Shown here in pieces: positions 47,884 through 58,590 of a stretch of DNA of 64,000 nt. Origin of the DNA: Labia minor (Eukaryota > Arthropoda > Insecta > Dermaptera > Spongiphoridae); NCBI GenBank assembly GCA_963082975.1, contig OY720345.1, forward strand, positions 10,690,491 to 10,754,490, given 5' to 3'. Numbering within the stretch: the stretch's first letter is position 1; each line of letters starts with the position of its first letter. Under the pieces are notes generated by a model. The model ran no database searches. It was not told where the DNA came from and saw only the letters and a program-made list of their open reading frames with translations. Both the position numbers and the translations under genes were made by a program.

Positions 47884-48352
47884 AAATATATAAATATTTT
47901 TATATTAGCGTTAATAATAATTGAAATTAAGAAATACGCTCTTTCAGCTATCTATATTGGTATTATTTAACTTGAAACTTATATAATAATATATTATATG
48001 ATTAATGTGTTAAATTTAATTCCTATAATAAAAAGAAAATTTCTAGATTTTGTTTTCATGATTTCACAAAATAAATGAATAGAGAGAGAGAGAAAAGTAA
48101 TAGAATAGTAATTTCTAGAAACTAATAATAGATATTTTTAACTATAGATATATAATAAATGAATGATAGCGTTGCCAATTTTAAATTTAATTTTAATATA
48201 ATTCATTGATTAATTAAATTGAGGAAAAATATATTCATAAAATTTCAAAGATTATAGTAAGTTTGAATATAAAAAAAAAATTATGAATTTATTTAAAGAA
48301 AATTGAATTGAATATTGAGAAGATTTTTTTTTTATTTCTTTTTTTGCTTTAC

Positions 48353-48647
48353 CTCTGATGCTTTGTGGTCACATTCCGGTTAAGTTGAGCCACAGCCTGT
48401 ACTAATGCATCTAAAAGATCTTTCCTCTTGAATCCGATAGGCTTCTCAACGACCCTTTTACCCAGGCCAAGCTCTACTGGATAAACCCGACTAAATGTGA
48501 AGTGATTGAATGCGATCAGCTCATATTCGTTATTCAAAGAATGTCCATGATAGATTTCAGCTGCATCCGCTTGCCTTTTTAAATATTCACCAAACTCTCC
48601 ACTGTTTGACCAATTGGAATTAAATCGTAGTGAATTTTCGCCTTGAT
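48353..48647 (-). CDS. CSGALNACT: CSGALNACT exon (stem and start of catalytic region)
   Basis: First visible coding exon of a chondroitin sulfate N-acetylgalactosaminyltransferase, a type II Golgi enzyme that adds GalNAc to start or extend chondroitin chains on the linkage tetrasaccharide. The acceptor reads TTTTTGTTACAG and the donor AG|GTAAAG. The frame reads through 98 codons and includes EYELIAFNHFTFSRVYPVE and GKRVVEKPIGFKRKDLL, which match the stem and early catalytic part of the CSGALNACT1/2 family (FxxFTxSxVY...EKP). It starts in the middle of a codon (one base comes from an upstream exon) and ends two bases into an Arg codon completed by the exon at 43642. The signal anchor and about the first 100 residues lie upstream in exons I could not find. 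Confidence 0.9.
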
Positions 48648-48959
48648 CTGTAACAAAAATGAAAATTACAATAAATTTTATTTGGATTTAAATTGTGATT
48701 TAGATTTTTTTTTACTTAATGCTTCAACTTTTTAATCAGTCCATTTTGATTAAATTAATTAATTTTTTTTAAGCAACAAACAAAAATATAATTGATACTT
48801 ACATAATGTTTATTAAATTTTATACTTAACACTTAATATGAAAAAAAAAATTAAAAACTAAATAAATTAATAAATAAATATAAAAGAAAATAATATAATA
48901 AGATTACTTTTCTATGTTTTTTTTTTTCAATTTATATAAAATCTATTCTAATAATCGAA
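48648..48959. other. Intron upstream of the first visible exon
   Basis: Begins with the polypyrimidine-AG acceptor at 48648-48660 on the minus strand; otherwise AT-rich. Confidence 0.55.
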
Positions 48960-50146
48960 AATAAGTTGACCTGTGGTCAGGCACAGAACCGACTGACGGT
49001 TTGAAATAAATTAATTTCGAGCTACAGAAACAATTTCAAATAATTTTAATATATCTATTAATGCAATAAAAAACAGATGGATAGAACATAAATATTTGTA
49101 ATTTTATTTTATTTATAATATATAAGGAGGCGCTGCTGTGAGGTCTTGAAGGGCTGGGAGACGACATATAATTTTAAATTAAGAAAAAACTAATGAAGAT
49201 GATTTTTCCCGAGAATAAAACCAATAGAAAATGCATGATTCGTGGAGATATATAAAAATCTCCTCATGTGAAATTTGGTGTGAAAATAACCCTTCCCTTC
49301 CTATCGTCGATCGGTAATACTACTACTTCCGGTTTCCGGATATACACCAAAAGTTGATCAATTCATCATATTGATGCATGAAGTAAATATACCAATTTTT
49401 ATCAAAATCCGTTGAGCCGTTCAATCTATACGGACGTCCATCTGACAGACAATGCTAAAAATACTTTTTACTATCTCGCCAGAGATAGTATTGCGATCAC
49501 GAAAATTTTCGATGTTGAGATTTTGATGTTTTGAAGGTTCCTGAATCATTTTCACTAAGGTTGAGAAAAATGTATGTGTGTGTGTGTGTGTTTGTATGTG
49601 TGTGTGTGTGTGTGTGTGTATGTAGACAAGATTACGCAAAAACGGTTTGAGCTAGAATGATGAAATTTGGTACATGAGCATTATTCAAAATTCGTAGTTT
49701 TCTATCAACTTTTGAGAAATGTAGCTCAACCGGAAGAGGTCATTACCTACAACGTTTTGATTTTTTTTCCTCTAAAGTGACCGTAAAAATAAAGATATAT
49801 GTTTGATAATTTTTCACATGATTAAAGATTGTATAAAACTGCTATATATAGAATTTCAGCTTGATTGATTCGCTGAAATTACCAGAATTAATTTTTTAAC
49901 ACTGCAATTCTCACGCGCCAACATGTGACGTGGTGCCATCAACAAAAAGCCAACCATGCGCTGGTTTAATATTTATTATTTATAATTTATAATTAATTAA
50001 ATTTAATTTAAATATAATATATTATGTTATTTAACACTCCAGCTAATTTCAGTTAACGAAATGCATGATTGGTGGAGATCTGTAAAAATCTCCACATGTG
50101 AAATTTGGTGTAAAAACAATACCTTCCCTTCCTATCGTCGGTCAGT
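48960..50146 (-). mobile_element. Family 1 element interrupted by family 2
   Basis: Host parts 48960-49469 and about 50049-50146. The left part has the 3' hairpin (one arm mutated), core and a degraded microsatellite, and stops at ATGCTAAAAATACTTTTT. The right part resumes TCAGTTAACGAAATGCATG and ends GTCGGTCAGT. The break is at the same T run as in the 7.0-8.3 kb composite. Confidence 0.82.
49470..50042 (+). mobile_element. Family 2 element, copy i, nested in family 1
   Basis: Perfect ACTATCTCGCCAGAGATAGT start after T5, (TG)n at 49572-49618, full core AACGG-N13-GATGAAATTTGGTA-N31-ATCAACTTTTG-N15-CCGGAAG, ACATGTGACGTGG box. The 3' end lost the inverted repeat and half the hairpin, keeping only CACTCCAGC. 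Confidence 0.85.
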
Positions 50147-51110
50147 AAAAATATTATCATTAAATTTCAATAAGCAAAAAACTATATTTTACGTTCAAAT
50201 TAAGAAATGTTATAATTTCTAAAATCAAAATATCATAAATATTTTTATAAATATTATATAAATACAATAAACAGTGAATTCTTAAACCGAAATAGGATAA
50301 TTGATTAATATGTAGGTATAATACCTATACTATTATATTTCTTTTTTACATTTTGTAAATTTTATAAATAAATATAAATTAAAATTTATATAAAATTCAA
50401 AGAAAAAAAATATTGCTAATATAAATTTAAATAAATGTTTATATTTCATTAATTAATTAATTAACTAATTATTTAATTAATTAATAATAATAATAATAAG
50501 CTTGTGTTGATTAAATATTATTTGGTGTGAGAGAGATGATGTGAAAAATTTAAAACGTGCTGACACAACTAGGAAAAAGGAAAATCGTGCCGAATCAGCA
50601 ATCCAATGAAGCCGTAAGTTGGCAAAGGCTAAAAACGAGAGAGGAAATGAAGGAACAAGAAGAAGAAGAATGATGCGGGGAAGATTGGAAGTGAGGTGAA
50701 GCGTTGTGCTCTAGAGCAAAATCTCTAGCCAAGATTAAGGTGTCATTAGATGGTAGAGTTGTGGGTTAAGTGTGGCTATGGGGTGGGAGGGATGGAGCTA
50801 TGAAGGGAGAGAGAGGAGGGGGATGGGATGGAAGAGGATGAGAAGTGGAATAGGGAGGGGGGATTCCTTAAACCAGATGGAAAAACACATTTTGCGCTTT
50901 TATTATCTTTTCAATTGATAATATGAATTTAGTTAGTAGTAATAGTTACTTAAAAGAGAAAAGAGAAATGATTCAAAAGAAGAATGAAATTTATAAACTT
51001 GTCGTTTTATTAATTTTAATATAGTGATAATGAATAATTAAAAATTTCTTAATATTCATTTTGTAATTTAGTTAATATATTTTATTCTAATAAGCCAAAG
51101 ACAATCGGAT
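50147..51110. other. Spacer with a purine-rich block
   Basis: No gene recognised. 50560-50890 is G/A-rich (GAAGAAGAAGAA, GGGAGAGAGAGGAGGGGGATG) and less AT-rich; no splice-compatible minus-strand exon encoding a type II signal anchor was found in it. Confidence 0.4.
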
Positions 51111-51350
51111 AATGTATTAATAAAATTTTCAATTTTAAAAATAAAATAATAATATATAAGATATAGAAACCACACACACACACATATATTAAAAATTTTA
51201 TTTATTTTATTTTATTTTAACTTACTAACTGTTGTGTGTGACAAGTTTTTTCATTTAAATATTCATTTTTATTAATCTTAAAGAAGAGTTTTTAATTATA
51301 AAAAATAAATTAAATATTATCATCTATTTATAATTAATATTCATATTTAT

Positions 51351-51548
51351 TTATTTTTTCAAGTTGTTTCTTAATTGAAATGAAAATACCAATTGAAACA
51401 TCTTCCTTATGAATAGGACTTGTTCATTTGTCTTATCAACAAATACAGATAGTATATTTAATTTACTATTCAAATTAAATTTTATTACATAGAAAAAATT
51501 ACTCTTCTTTCTAATTCTATGCCATAATGTTTTATTTAAACTTTCCAT
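51351..51548 (-). CDS. Short repeat-associated open frame, second copy
   Basis: Starting at the MESLNKTLWHRIRK methionine, the frame parallels the one at 32183-32383 to the same ...NNLKK end, with an in-frame codon loss. Upstream codons in the open frame are Lys/Phe runs and probably not translated. Unknown function; coding status uncertain. Confidence 0.22.
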   Translation of the reverse strand: MESLNKTLWHRIRKKSNFFYVIKFNLNSKLNILSVFVDKTNEQVLFIRKMFQLVFSFQLRNNLKK

Positions 51549-51747
51549 TAGGAAAGTTTGTTTTTTTTTCTTTTTTTTAAATGTTAAACTTTTCAATTCT
51601 ATATGTTATTGTAGAAATATTCCAGGCTTATTAATATTATTATAAGTTTATTCTACATTAGAATTGAAAAATAATAATCCTATTTTTTATTATTTTTTAA
51701 GATTTTAATAATAAATAATTAATTTATTTAAAATAAAAGAAAAAAAA

Positions 51748-52300
51748 GCTGGAGTGTCTCCACTCGACTATCTCGCAAATTTGAATTGGATTAATTAACA
51801 TATATTATATTTAAATTAAATTTAATTAATTATAAATTAAAATTAATAAATAATATTTATTAAACCAGCGCATGTTTGGCTCTTTGTTGATGTCACCTCG
51901 TCACGTACTGGCGCGTGAGATTTGCAGTCGTGTTAGAAAATTAATTCCGGTACTTTCAGCTATTTAACCAAGCTGAAATTCTATATATAGCAGTTTTATA
52001 CAATTTTCAATCATTTAAAAAAAATGAAAGCGTTGTAGGTAATGACCTTCTTCTGTTTGAGCTACATTTCTCAAAACTTGATAGAAAACTACGAATTTTG
52101 AATAATGCCCGTATACCAAATTTCATGATTCTAGCTCAAACCGTTTTTGCGTAATCTTGTCTACACACATACACACACACACAGACATTTTTCTCAACCT
52201 TAGTGAAAATGATTCAGGAACCTTCAAAACGTAAAAAAAACATCAAAATCTCAACATCGAAATTTTTTCGTGATCGCAATACTATCTCTGGCGTGATAGT
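51748..52300 (-). mobile_element. Family 2 element, copy j
   Basis: GCTGGAGTGTCTCCACTC, ACTATCTCGC, a CACCTCGTCACGTACTGG box, inverted core with deletion of the TATGTTTGATAG segment, (CA)n, and CTCTGGCGTGATAGT then A5. Paired with copy g as part of the repeated module. Confidence 0.78.
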
Positions 52301-52390
52301 AAAAATTAATTAATTAATTAAAAATTAATTAATTAATCATTAATTCAAAATTTTATTTTTAAATTTTAATGTTTATCTGAACTACATAAA

Positions 52391-53246
52391 TGAGCCGTTT
52401 ATTTTGAAACTCAGTTTTTCATTTTTTTTGCCGATCATCATGGTTACATTCTCAACTTCATGTTATTTACCAGTTAAGTATTTCAGGTTGTTTATATTCC
52501 AAGCAAATACAATAAATTTTTGACATATAAGTTTCCAGAATTAGTTCAATAACAAAACCATGTAGTTTGAAATTCGACTAACTTCATTATACACTTACAT
52601 CAAGATTTTGGCGTGGTGGAAATGTCATTAAAAAAAAAAAATAATTTACTGTTCGTTCCCCAAGTTCGTTTACAAGATTATTAAAAATTCTCGGAAATGT
52701 AATAATTTTATTGTAAAAAATTATTAGAAGACGCAGTTTTTAAATAGCCAAAGTATTCTGATGGAGATTCAGTAAACTGGTTAAAAATATGTTGGATAAG
52801 TTTTTTCAGAAATTAACCGTAATAAAATTATCTATTAGACATCAATGAATGAGAATGAAAATTTTAAAGTCCTGAATTTATTACCACGTCGGGATAGAAC
52901 AAGAAAATTTTAAAATTTTGTATTGACACCACTTTATAAAAAAAAATATCAGACCAATTACAACAACAAATTTAAAGGACACGATATATACCACCAGAAC
53001 ATCATGAATCTGATTATAAATTTTGAAAGTGGCCCAACTCCATTTTTGATATGAAAACGTAAATTATTTACTTAATAATTGCCACTATTTTAATAGGAAC
53101 TATAAATTTAACACCCTTAGATACTCTTAAGCAGTATGACTCATTAGGATCCTATACGTATAACGTATATTTTTAAATTTATTGAAACGCAAACCCTTAA
53201 ATATTTCGATTTGAATTTTCTTGCCACTTTCAAAATAAACGGCTCA
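52391..53246. mobile_element. TIR element of unknown superfamily
   Basis: 856 bp bounded by perfect inverted 19-mers TGAGCCGTTTATTTTGAAA and TTTCAAAATAAACGGCTCA. The interior is moderately AT-rich, with no long frame and no transposase motif. Flanks (CATAAA / GATAAATA) show no obvious duplication. It may be non-autonomous or a degraded old element. Confidence 0.6.
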
Positions 53247-53345
53247 GATAAATAAATACATTTCAAAAATGAGTGAACAATATATTCAATATTATCAACC
53301 AATTAATTATTAATTATTATTATTTTTTTATTCATAAATATAATA

Positions 53346-54570
53346 CAGTAGAACCTCGATAAGTTAAAGTCCAAGGGAAACACAAAATATTTTAAGTTAG
53401 AGAGGTTTTAAGTTATCAAGGGTCTATGTTATGGAAAGGTTAATATATAGGTAGGTATCTACACCCTCCATTCCAAAAGAAACCGAATGTTAGATTTGAT
53501 TATTTTAATGATAAAATAACCAAAAGGGATGGGATAATGGAACATGATCGGGACTTTACTCGGGAAAATTAACAGACCGATGTTTTATATAAAATAGAAT
53601 TTATAATAATTAATAATGAAAGTCAAAGTACAGAACGAGATATATATATACAAAAAGCAATCGGAGATTGAATTGAACAGCCAATGAAATGTACAATTAA
53701 TGGTAATATTGAATATTTCAACTCGCGCGCGCGCGGACAACGGAATAAAGAAGGAAATATTACAAATCTAGAGACGGAGTGAGAGAAATACTTATAATTA
53801 TACGGAAAGGACTGGGATAGGATGGGAAATATAATTACATGCATTTAGACGGAGACAAGACAATTAATAATGAGAACGGACAAGAAACGGATAAGACGGG
53901 CACTCCGTAGTCCGGAACCCAGTACGCTGCGCGGCGGCTAGAGGCGCTGGGCGTGCCGCTGACACGAACTTTAAAAAAAATAGAACCACCAATGCCATCT
54001 GTTTTAATATTTTACCCGAGGATGGCTTAGGCCCTCATTGACAACTGGTATAAATTTCATGACATTTGGATCCATACAACAAAAGTTATTGCGTTTCAAA
54101 TGTCAGTGTATTTTGTACATCGGTCGAACAGAGTTGCAATTGATTTTTGTGTTAAACTTGGTAAAACTTTTACTAAAACGCACCAAATGCTTCAAAATGC
54201 ATATGGTGATGATTGTCTATCCCGTACGCAAGTTTACGAGTGGTTCGGGTGATTGGGTAGAGAGACGCTGGATGATGACTAAAGCTCAGGCCGTCCCAGA
54301 ACCGGATTTTTACGATTCAAAAGGAATTATCCACAAAGAATTTGTTCCACCCGGCTAGACAGTCACTAGAGAGTTTTACTTGGGCGTCATGAAGCGTTTG
54401 CTGGCAAGAATTCGTCGTATTCGGCCAGAATATTGACAAACAATTTTATGTTACTGAGATACTTATTTAAGTTATAGAGGTTTTGAGCTCTAATGGGAAG
54501 GGAACATATTATTTTTTGAAGTTATAGAGGTTTTTAAGTTACCGAGGTTTGAGTTATCGAGGTTCTACTG
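53346..54570. mobile_element. pogo/Tigger-like element with mariner debris inside
   Basis: TA-flanked 1225 bp. Ends CAGTAGAACCTCGATAAGTT and TTATCGAGGTTCTACTG with repeated subterminal TTAAGTTA[TG]AGAGGTTTT motifs, as in pogo/Tigger MITEs. The interior includes a GC-rich patch (53718-53960, with GCGCGCGCGC) and the mariner fragment below. No DDE of pogo type was seen. Confidence 0.75.
54060..54440 (+). pseudogene. mariner transposase remnant (internally deleted)
   Basis: One frame gives FCVKLGKTFTKTHQMLQNAY and CLSRTQVYEWF (paired HTH domain). After a jump, a second frame gives FYDSKGIIHKEFVPPG, then TVTREFYLGVMKRLLARIRR, the mariner region around the second Asp. The linker and the GDE region between them are missing. 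The 106-codon frame at 54038 is partly out of phase with both. Confidence 0.8.
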
Positions 54571-55497
54571 TATATATAAATTATATATTATAAATTTACC
54601 ACAATAGAAGATTTAAATATTTTTTTTTTAATTCATTGATGAAAATATTTTCACTACTTGTGTGACTTAAACTTGAAATCTTTTTATCATGCTATTAAAT
54701 ATCAGAAAAGAGTGTATATATATATACAATATTCGTCCACACACCCCTTCTATCCGATTACATTGCACTGGTTTCGGTTTATTGCTTAAACCACAAGGTG
54801 TTCTAAAGGGCTGTTTTCCTTTTACTCCAATATCACCCCAAACAATGTAACCATTAAGTAATAGCCAGAGCTAGTAGCTCTAGGCCGTAGGCAACGGAAA
54901 TATAATTTCCTTTCTGAATCAACCTCCTGGAAGGTTTAATATTTTTCTTTAAGCCGAAAACAAATATATACTATGTAGTAAAGTTAGATTTCGATTGAAT
55001 TGGAAAAGGTTTTGGTGCCCAAAGGGCAGGAGAAAATCATTGTTTTGTATACTTTTCCTTTGAAATTTGTTTCGATTTATAAAAGAGAAGAGCAAATAGA
55101 CTTCTCCACCCCCTTCCCTCCCCCTCCATTGCCATTTAGAGAGAAGAAGAGAAAGAGAGATAGAAAAGTTCTCTCCATTCAGACTATTTATTTATTAAAA
55201 AACAAAACAAAAGCTCTTAAACGATACGTTTTATTTCACATGAAAAGAATGTTTAATAAAACAAAAGGAACAAACAAAAGAATATCAAAATCAATTGCGT
55301 ATTTATTAATTTCTTATTATATACTGAATAGAGAGAGGGGGGGGGGAGTGAATGTAATGTCATTAATGAACTCTTATTATACTCATATTTATGTAAAAAC
55401 AATGAAAGTATTATATTAAAATAATATTTTTTATTTAAGATCTTATTTTTTATTATATTTTTACATAATAAATTTCTTTAATCTTATTAAACTTGAA
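54571..55497. other. Spacer
   Basis: No gene recognised. 54740-54960 is less AT-rich, with the palindrome-like AGAGCTAGTAGCTCT at 54868-54882. The 139-codon frame at 55000-55419 is Lys/Arg-rich low-complexity sequence without domain, and I do not call it a gene. G run at 55337-55346. Confidence 0.4.
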
Positions 55498-55507
55498 TTA
55501 ATTGTAT

Positions 55508-55777
55508 GTTAAAGACGTCACAGGGTGGGAGGTAGCATAGCTGGCTCACATTCTCGTGGTCCCGGGCTTGGCAAGGGAATTTCCCTAGCTGGGGTCTATG
55601 AGAAGGGAGTCAACCCAGCTTCCGGGATCATAATTGGGAGGCAACTTGATAAAAAGTAGCGCCTCCGATCAAGAAAATCAAGATAACGGTTGATAGGACC
55701 CGTTCTACTGATCCTAGGATACCTAATTGATATAACCGACTTGCTTAGGGCGTACAAAAGAGTCAGAAGGTTTGTTT
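55508..55777 (+). mobile_element. tRNA-derived SINE
   Basis: A box TAGCATAGCTGG at 55533-55544 fits the Pol III consensus exactly; a weaker B-like GGTCCCGGGCTTGG follows about 15 bases later than the A box end. The GC-rich body is unlike its surroundings and there is a T-rich tail. A 10-bp direct repeat TTAATTGTAT flanks it (55498-55507 and 55778-55787), as expected from LINE-assisted insertion. Confidence 0.6.
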
Positions 55778-55787
55778 TTAATTGTAT

Positions 55788-56285
55788 CTTTTTATATAGG
55801 ATGTATGTGTACTTATATGTATATTTATAATAGTAAAACAACAGGTTATTCAATAAGTTTGTAAGAAAAATTTTTTTTTGACAAAATTCGATTTTATTAT
55901 TCAATCTAGTTGACCCTTCATTGTCCATTCACCGATTATAATGATCTTTCAAATTTCTGATACTATTTATATAATACAATTTATTTTTTTACCTTAAAAT
56001 AGGTCTCAAGTTTCCAAAATTATTTCTATATCCGGACTAAAATTTTTTCCAGTGAGCATTCTCTGTGGCGTGGTCTCGGGATTATGGTGGATAGGAAACC
56101 AATTTTTCCATCGTTTTTATCGATTTGTGCCACGGAATATTATTTTGGTTAAACAACACTTTTTATCTTCTTCAAATGCAATGTATTTTTCTCATTAAAA
56201 AACAATGCTTTATTCACATATGCAATTGAATTTTTTTCAATGTTTTGAAAATAACAATAATCCGTCTGTTAAAAATGTTATATCC
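55788..56285. other. AT-rich spacer
   Basis: 56040-56110 is slightly GC-richer; no gene recognised. Confidence 0.45.
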
Positions 56286-56289
56286 TACA

Positions 56290-56705
56290 TACTATAATAC
56301 GAGAGCAATTCACAAAGTAGGTTACGTTTTGGAATTAAGACAAAACTAGTACAGGAAAATGGTTTTTATTATATACATTTGAAAGAGCAACTAAAATACT
56401 ATTTTTCTACATAATCACCAAAAAAGTTGAGACATTTATCGTAGCGATGAACGAGCTTCGAAATTCTTTCCTCATAGAAATCCGCCGCCTGAGTGCGGTA
56501 CCCACCTGGGGCAAAACTTATGGTAGCCTAACTTTTGAGAAACAATTTCGTACAATAAAGTGCGTGAAATTTGCGGAAAACTGAAGGAAAGTTCGCTTAT
56601 GGTGAAACGACGGTTTCCTCTAATTTTTTCATTGATCTTTTCCACCAGTTCATTTTTTTTTCACCGTCGTTTCACCATAACCGAACTTTCCTTCAGTTTT
56701 CATAA
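56290..56705 (-). mobile_element. mariner element remnant (3' end) with foldback
   Basis: Left end TACGAGAGCAATTCACAAAG is a typical end of this mariner group. The minus strand encodes the transposase C-terminus YRTQAADFYEERISKLVHRY then DKCLNFFGDYVEK and a stop. At 56575-56610 and 56665-56700 the sequence AAAACTGAAGGAAAGTTCG is inverted, forming a hairpin with arms of about 38 bp. The right TIR is not recognisable. Confidence 0.8.
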
Positions 56706-58029
56706 TTACATATTTATGTTATAAAAACATGTTGATTTAATTAAGTCGATGATACTTTATTAATCCACAAATATAATTCATAATGTACAAATTAACAAAA
56801 ATCCTAGGCAAGGTTTTTCTTACACCATATACCGAAAATACATTCACACCAATCCCTGTTAAATATATTCAATCCAAAAAATACCAATTATGAAAATTCC
56901 CTTTTTAGAATGCCGAAATGCCAAGTTTCAACTCTCAATAAACCATGTGAAAACAACCCGGAAAGTGGTAAAGGAAAAAATATAGTAAAATAAATAACTA
57001 AATAAATATATATAAGTTTTATAGGTAGGCACACCATATATTGTTTGAAATCTAAAATGGTTTACTTATCTTTTCATGTTATGAAATTAATTATCATGTC
57101 ATAATTTTTTCAATCTGTTAGGTAAATATTGTGATTCTAGAGCCAGGGGCATTATATTTTGAAAAGAAGTGTGGTTCTCTATAACGTTCAAGTTTCCATT
57201 TTCTTTTATAACTTTGTTTTATAGCTAGCCAATATTGAAAAATGTGGTTTTAAAATTCAACATTACATTTAAATATTTTTGACTTTCTGATCAGAATATA
57301 ATATATTATAATATATTTCTGATCTATTATATCATAAAAAGTAGGTTTTTAATAAATAATCAATGTGTGGATCATTTTAAAAGATCGAATGGGTCAATTA
57401 TCCAGAATTAATAAAGGAAAATTAATTCTAATTTCTAAATAATTATCATCAATTATATTTAAGTAAATTAATTTATTTATATTAAAAATTATTAGATTAT
57501 TTAAGCGATTATTATTAAAAGATAAAAGAAAATATTAGTATTCATATTCAACATAAGTATATACGTAGGTATTATAGGTATTGTGTACTTACTACTATTA
57601 ATATGCGTATCTCTCTATAAATAAATCTGCATATAAAATTGAATGTATGTGTGTGTGTATGTTATGGATATTTACCATAGTTTAACAATTTATACAAAGC
57701 AACAAAATTCTGTCGATATTTTTTAACAAATATATATATATTATACATAGTTTAATGTCAAGAAACGATTATTAATGTATTTCTATTTGCTAAATAAGTA
57801 TGGTGTAAGAGAAACTTTACCAAGGTAGAAAAATAAGCTTCTTTTGTGTTTGTTTTGTTAGCTAATTTAATTATTTTTTCATCAAGAAAAAAAAACAATT
57901 ATAAAATGATTTTATTTATTGAGTGAGACACACAGATCGATAATTCACCTCAATAACCAAGAAAATTAAATAAAAATTATTTAGATTTTGTATAAATAAA
58001 AATTATTTAGATTTTGTTTAAAATATAAT
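56706..58029. other. AT-rich spacer
   Basis: No gene recognised; short (TG)n at 57643-57658. Confidence 0.5.
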
Positions 58030-58590
58030 CTATCTTTCTGTCTTTGTAACTGTACGGAACTCGAGAGTTCTTGGCAGTAGCAACCACATTTTTCCAAATT
58101 TACCTATCCTCAGCTACACCCATCCAACCTCTACCCTCTCCCTCTTACGTCCCTTCCTATATTTTCCACCCACCGCGTCCTTGTTCTTCCAAGCGGACGT
58201 ATCCCAACCGGTCTCTCCACAACATATTTTTTTCCCCCATTCAAGTCATGTGGCCTGCCCTTCTCGATTTCATAGTCTGGAGACCGCGAAGAATCCTATT
58301 CTCAAATACTCTAAATCTACTCTCGTCCCCCAGGGTCATTGACCATGCCTCACACCTTTATAATACAAGCGGCAGAATGATTGTTTCATATATTTTAATT
58401 TTGATCTTTCTTTGATAATAATTTTGACGAGATAAGCCCCATTACAGGCGTTACCCGATTGAAATCTTGATTTAAATTCTTTTCAAATATTCTATATTAT
58501 CCTTGGTGATTACAGACCCTATGTATTTAAATCTACATTTTCAAATTCTATGTTTTGCATGTTAATACTGTTATAAATGTTACTCTATAA
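58030..58590 (-). pseudogene. Non-LTR retrotransposon RT C-terminal fragment (copy 3)
   Basis: Paralogue of 29130-29780. The minus strand shows KDNIEYLKR-like and KIKIKIYETIILPLVL segments (YLGS...IYKTxIxPVLLYG region of the RT thumb), then frameshifted downstream sequence. Several stops. Confidence 0.7.

Larger units (their letters stand above)
51111..52300 (-). repeat. 1.2-kb repeated module, copy 2 (paralogous to 31931-33173)
   Basis: Same order as copy 1: GATAATGTATTAATAAAATT, AACTTACTAACTGTTGTGTG, the conserved short minus-strand frame, AAAATAAAAGAAAAAAA, then family 2. Differences in the first part are few (a (CA)n insertion near 51173, scattered substitutions). Confidence 0.7.

Noticed and set aside
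53700-53960. CpG-island promoter
   Set aside because: The GC-rich patch lies inside a TA-flanked pogo-like element, with no downstream gene on either strand.
55000-55419. 139-codon frame, the longest open frame in the window
   Set aside because: Low-complexity Lys/Arg/Pro content from purine and C-rich tracts, starts at TTG, no domain and no supporting context.
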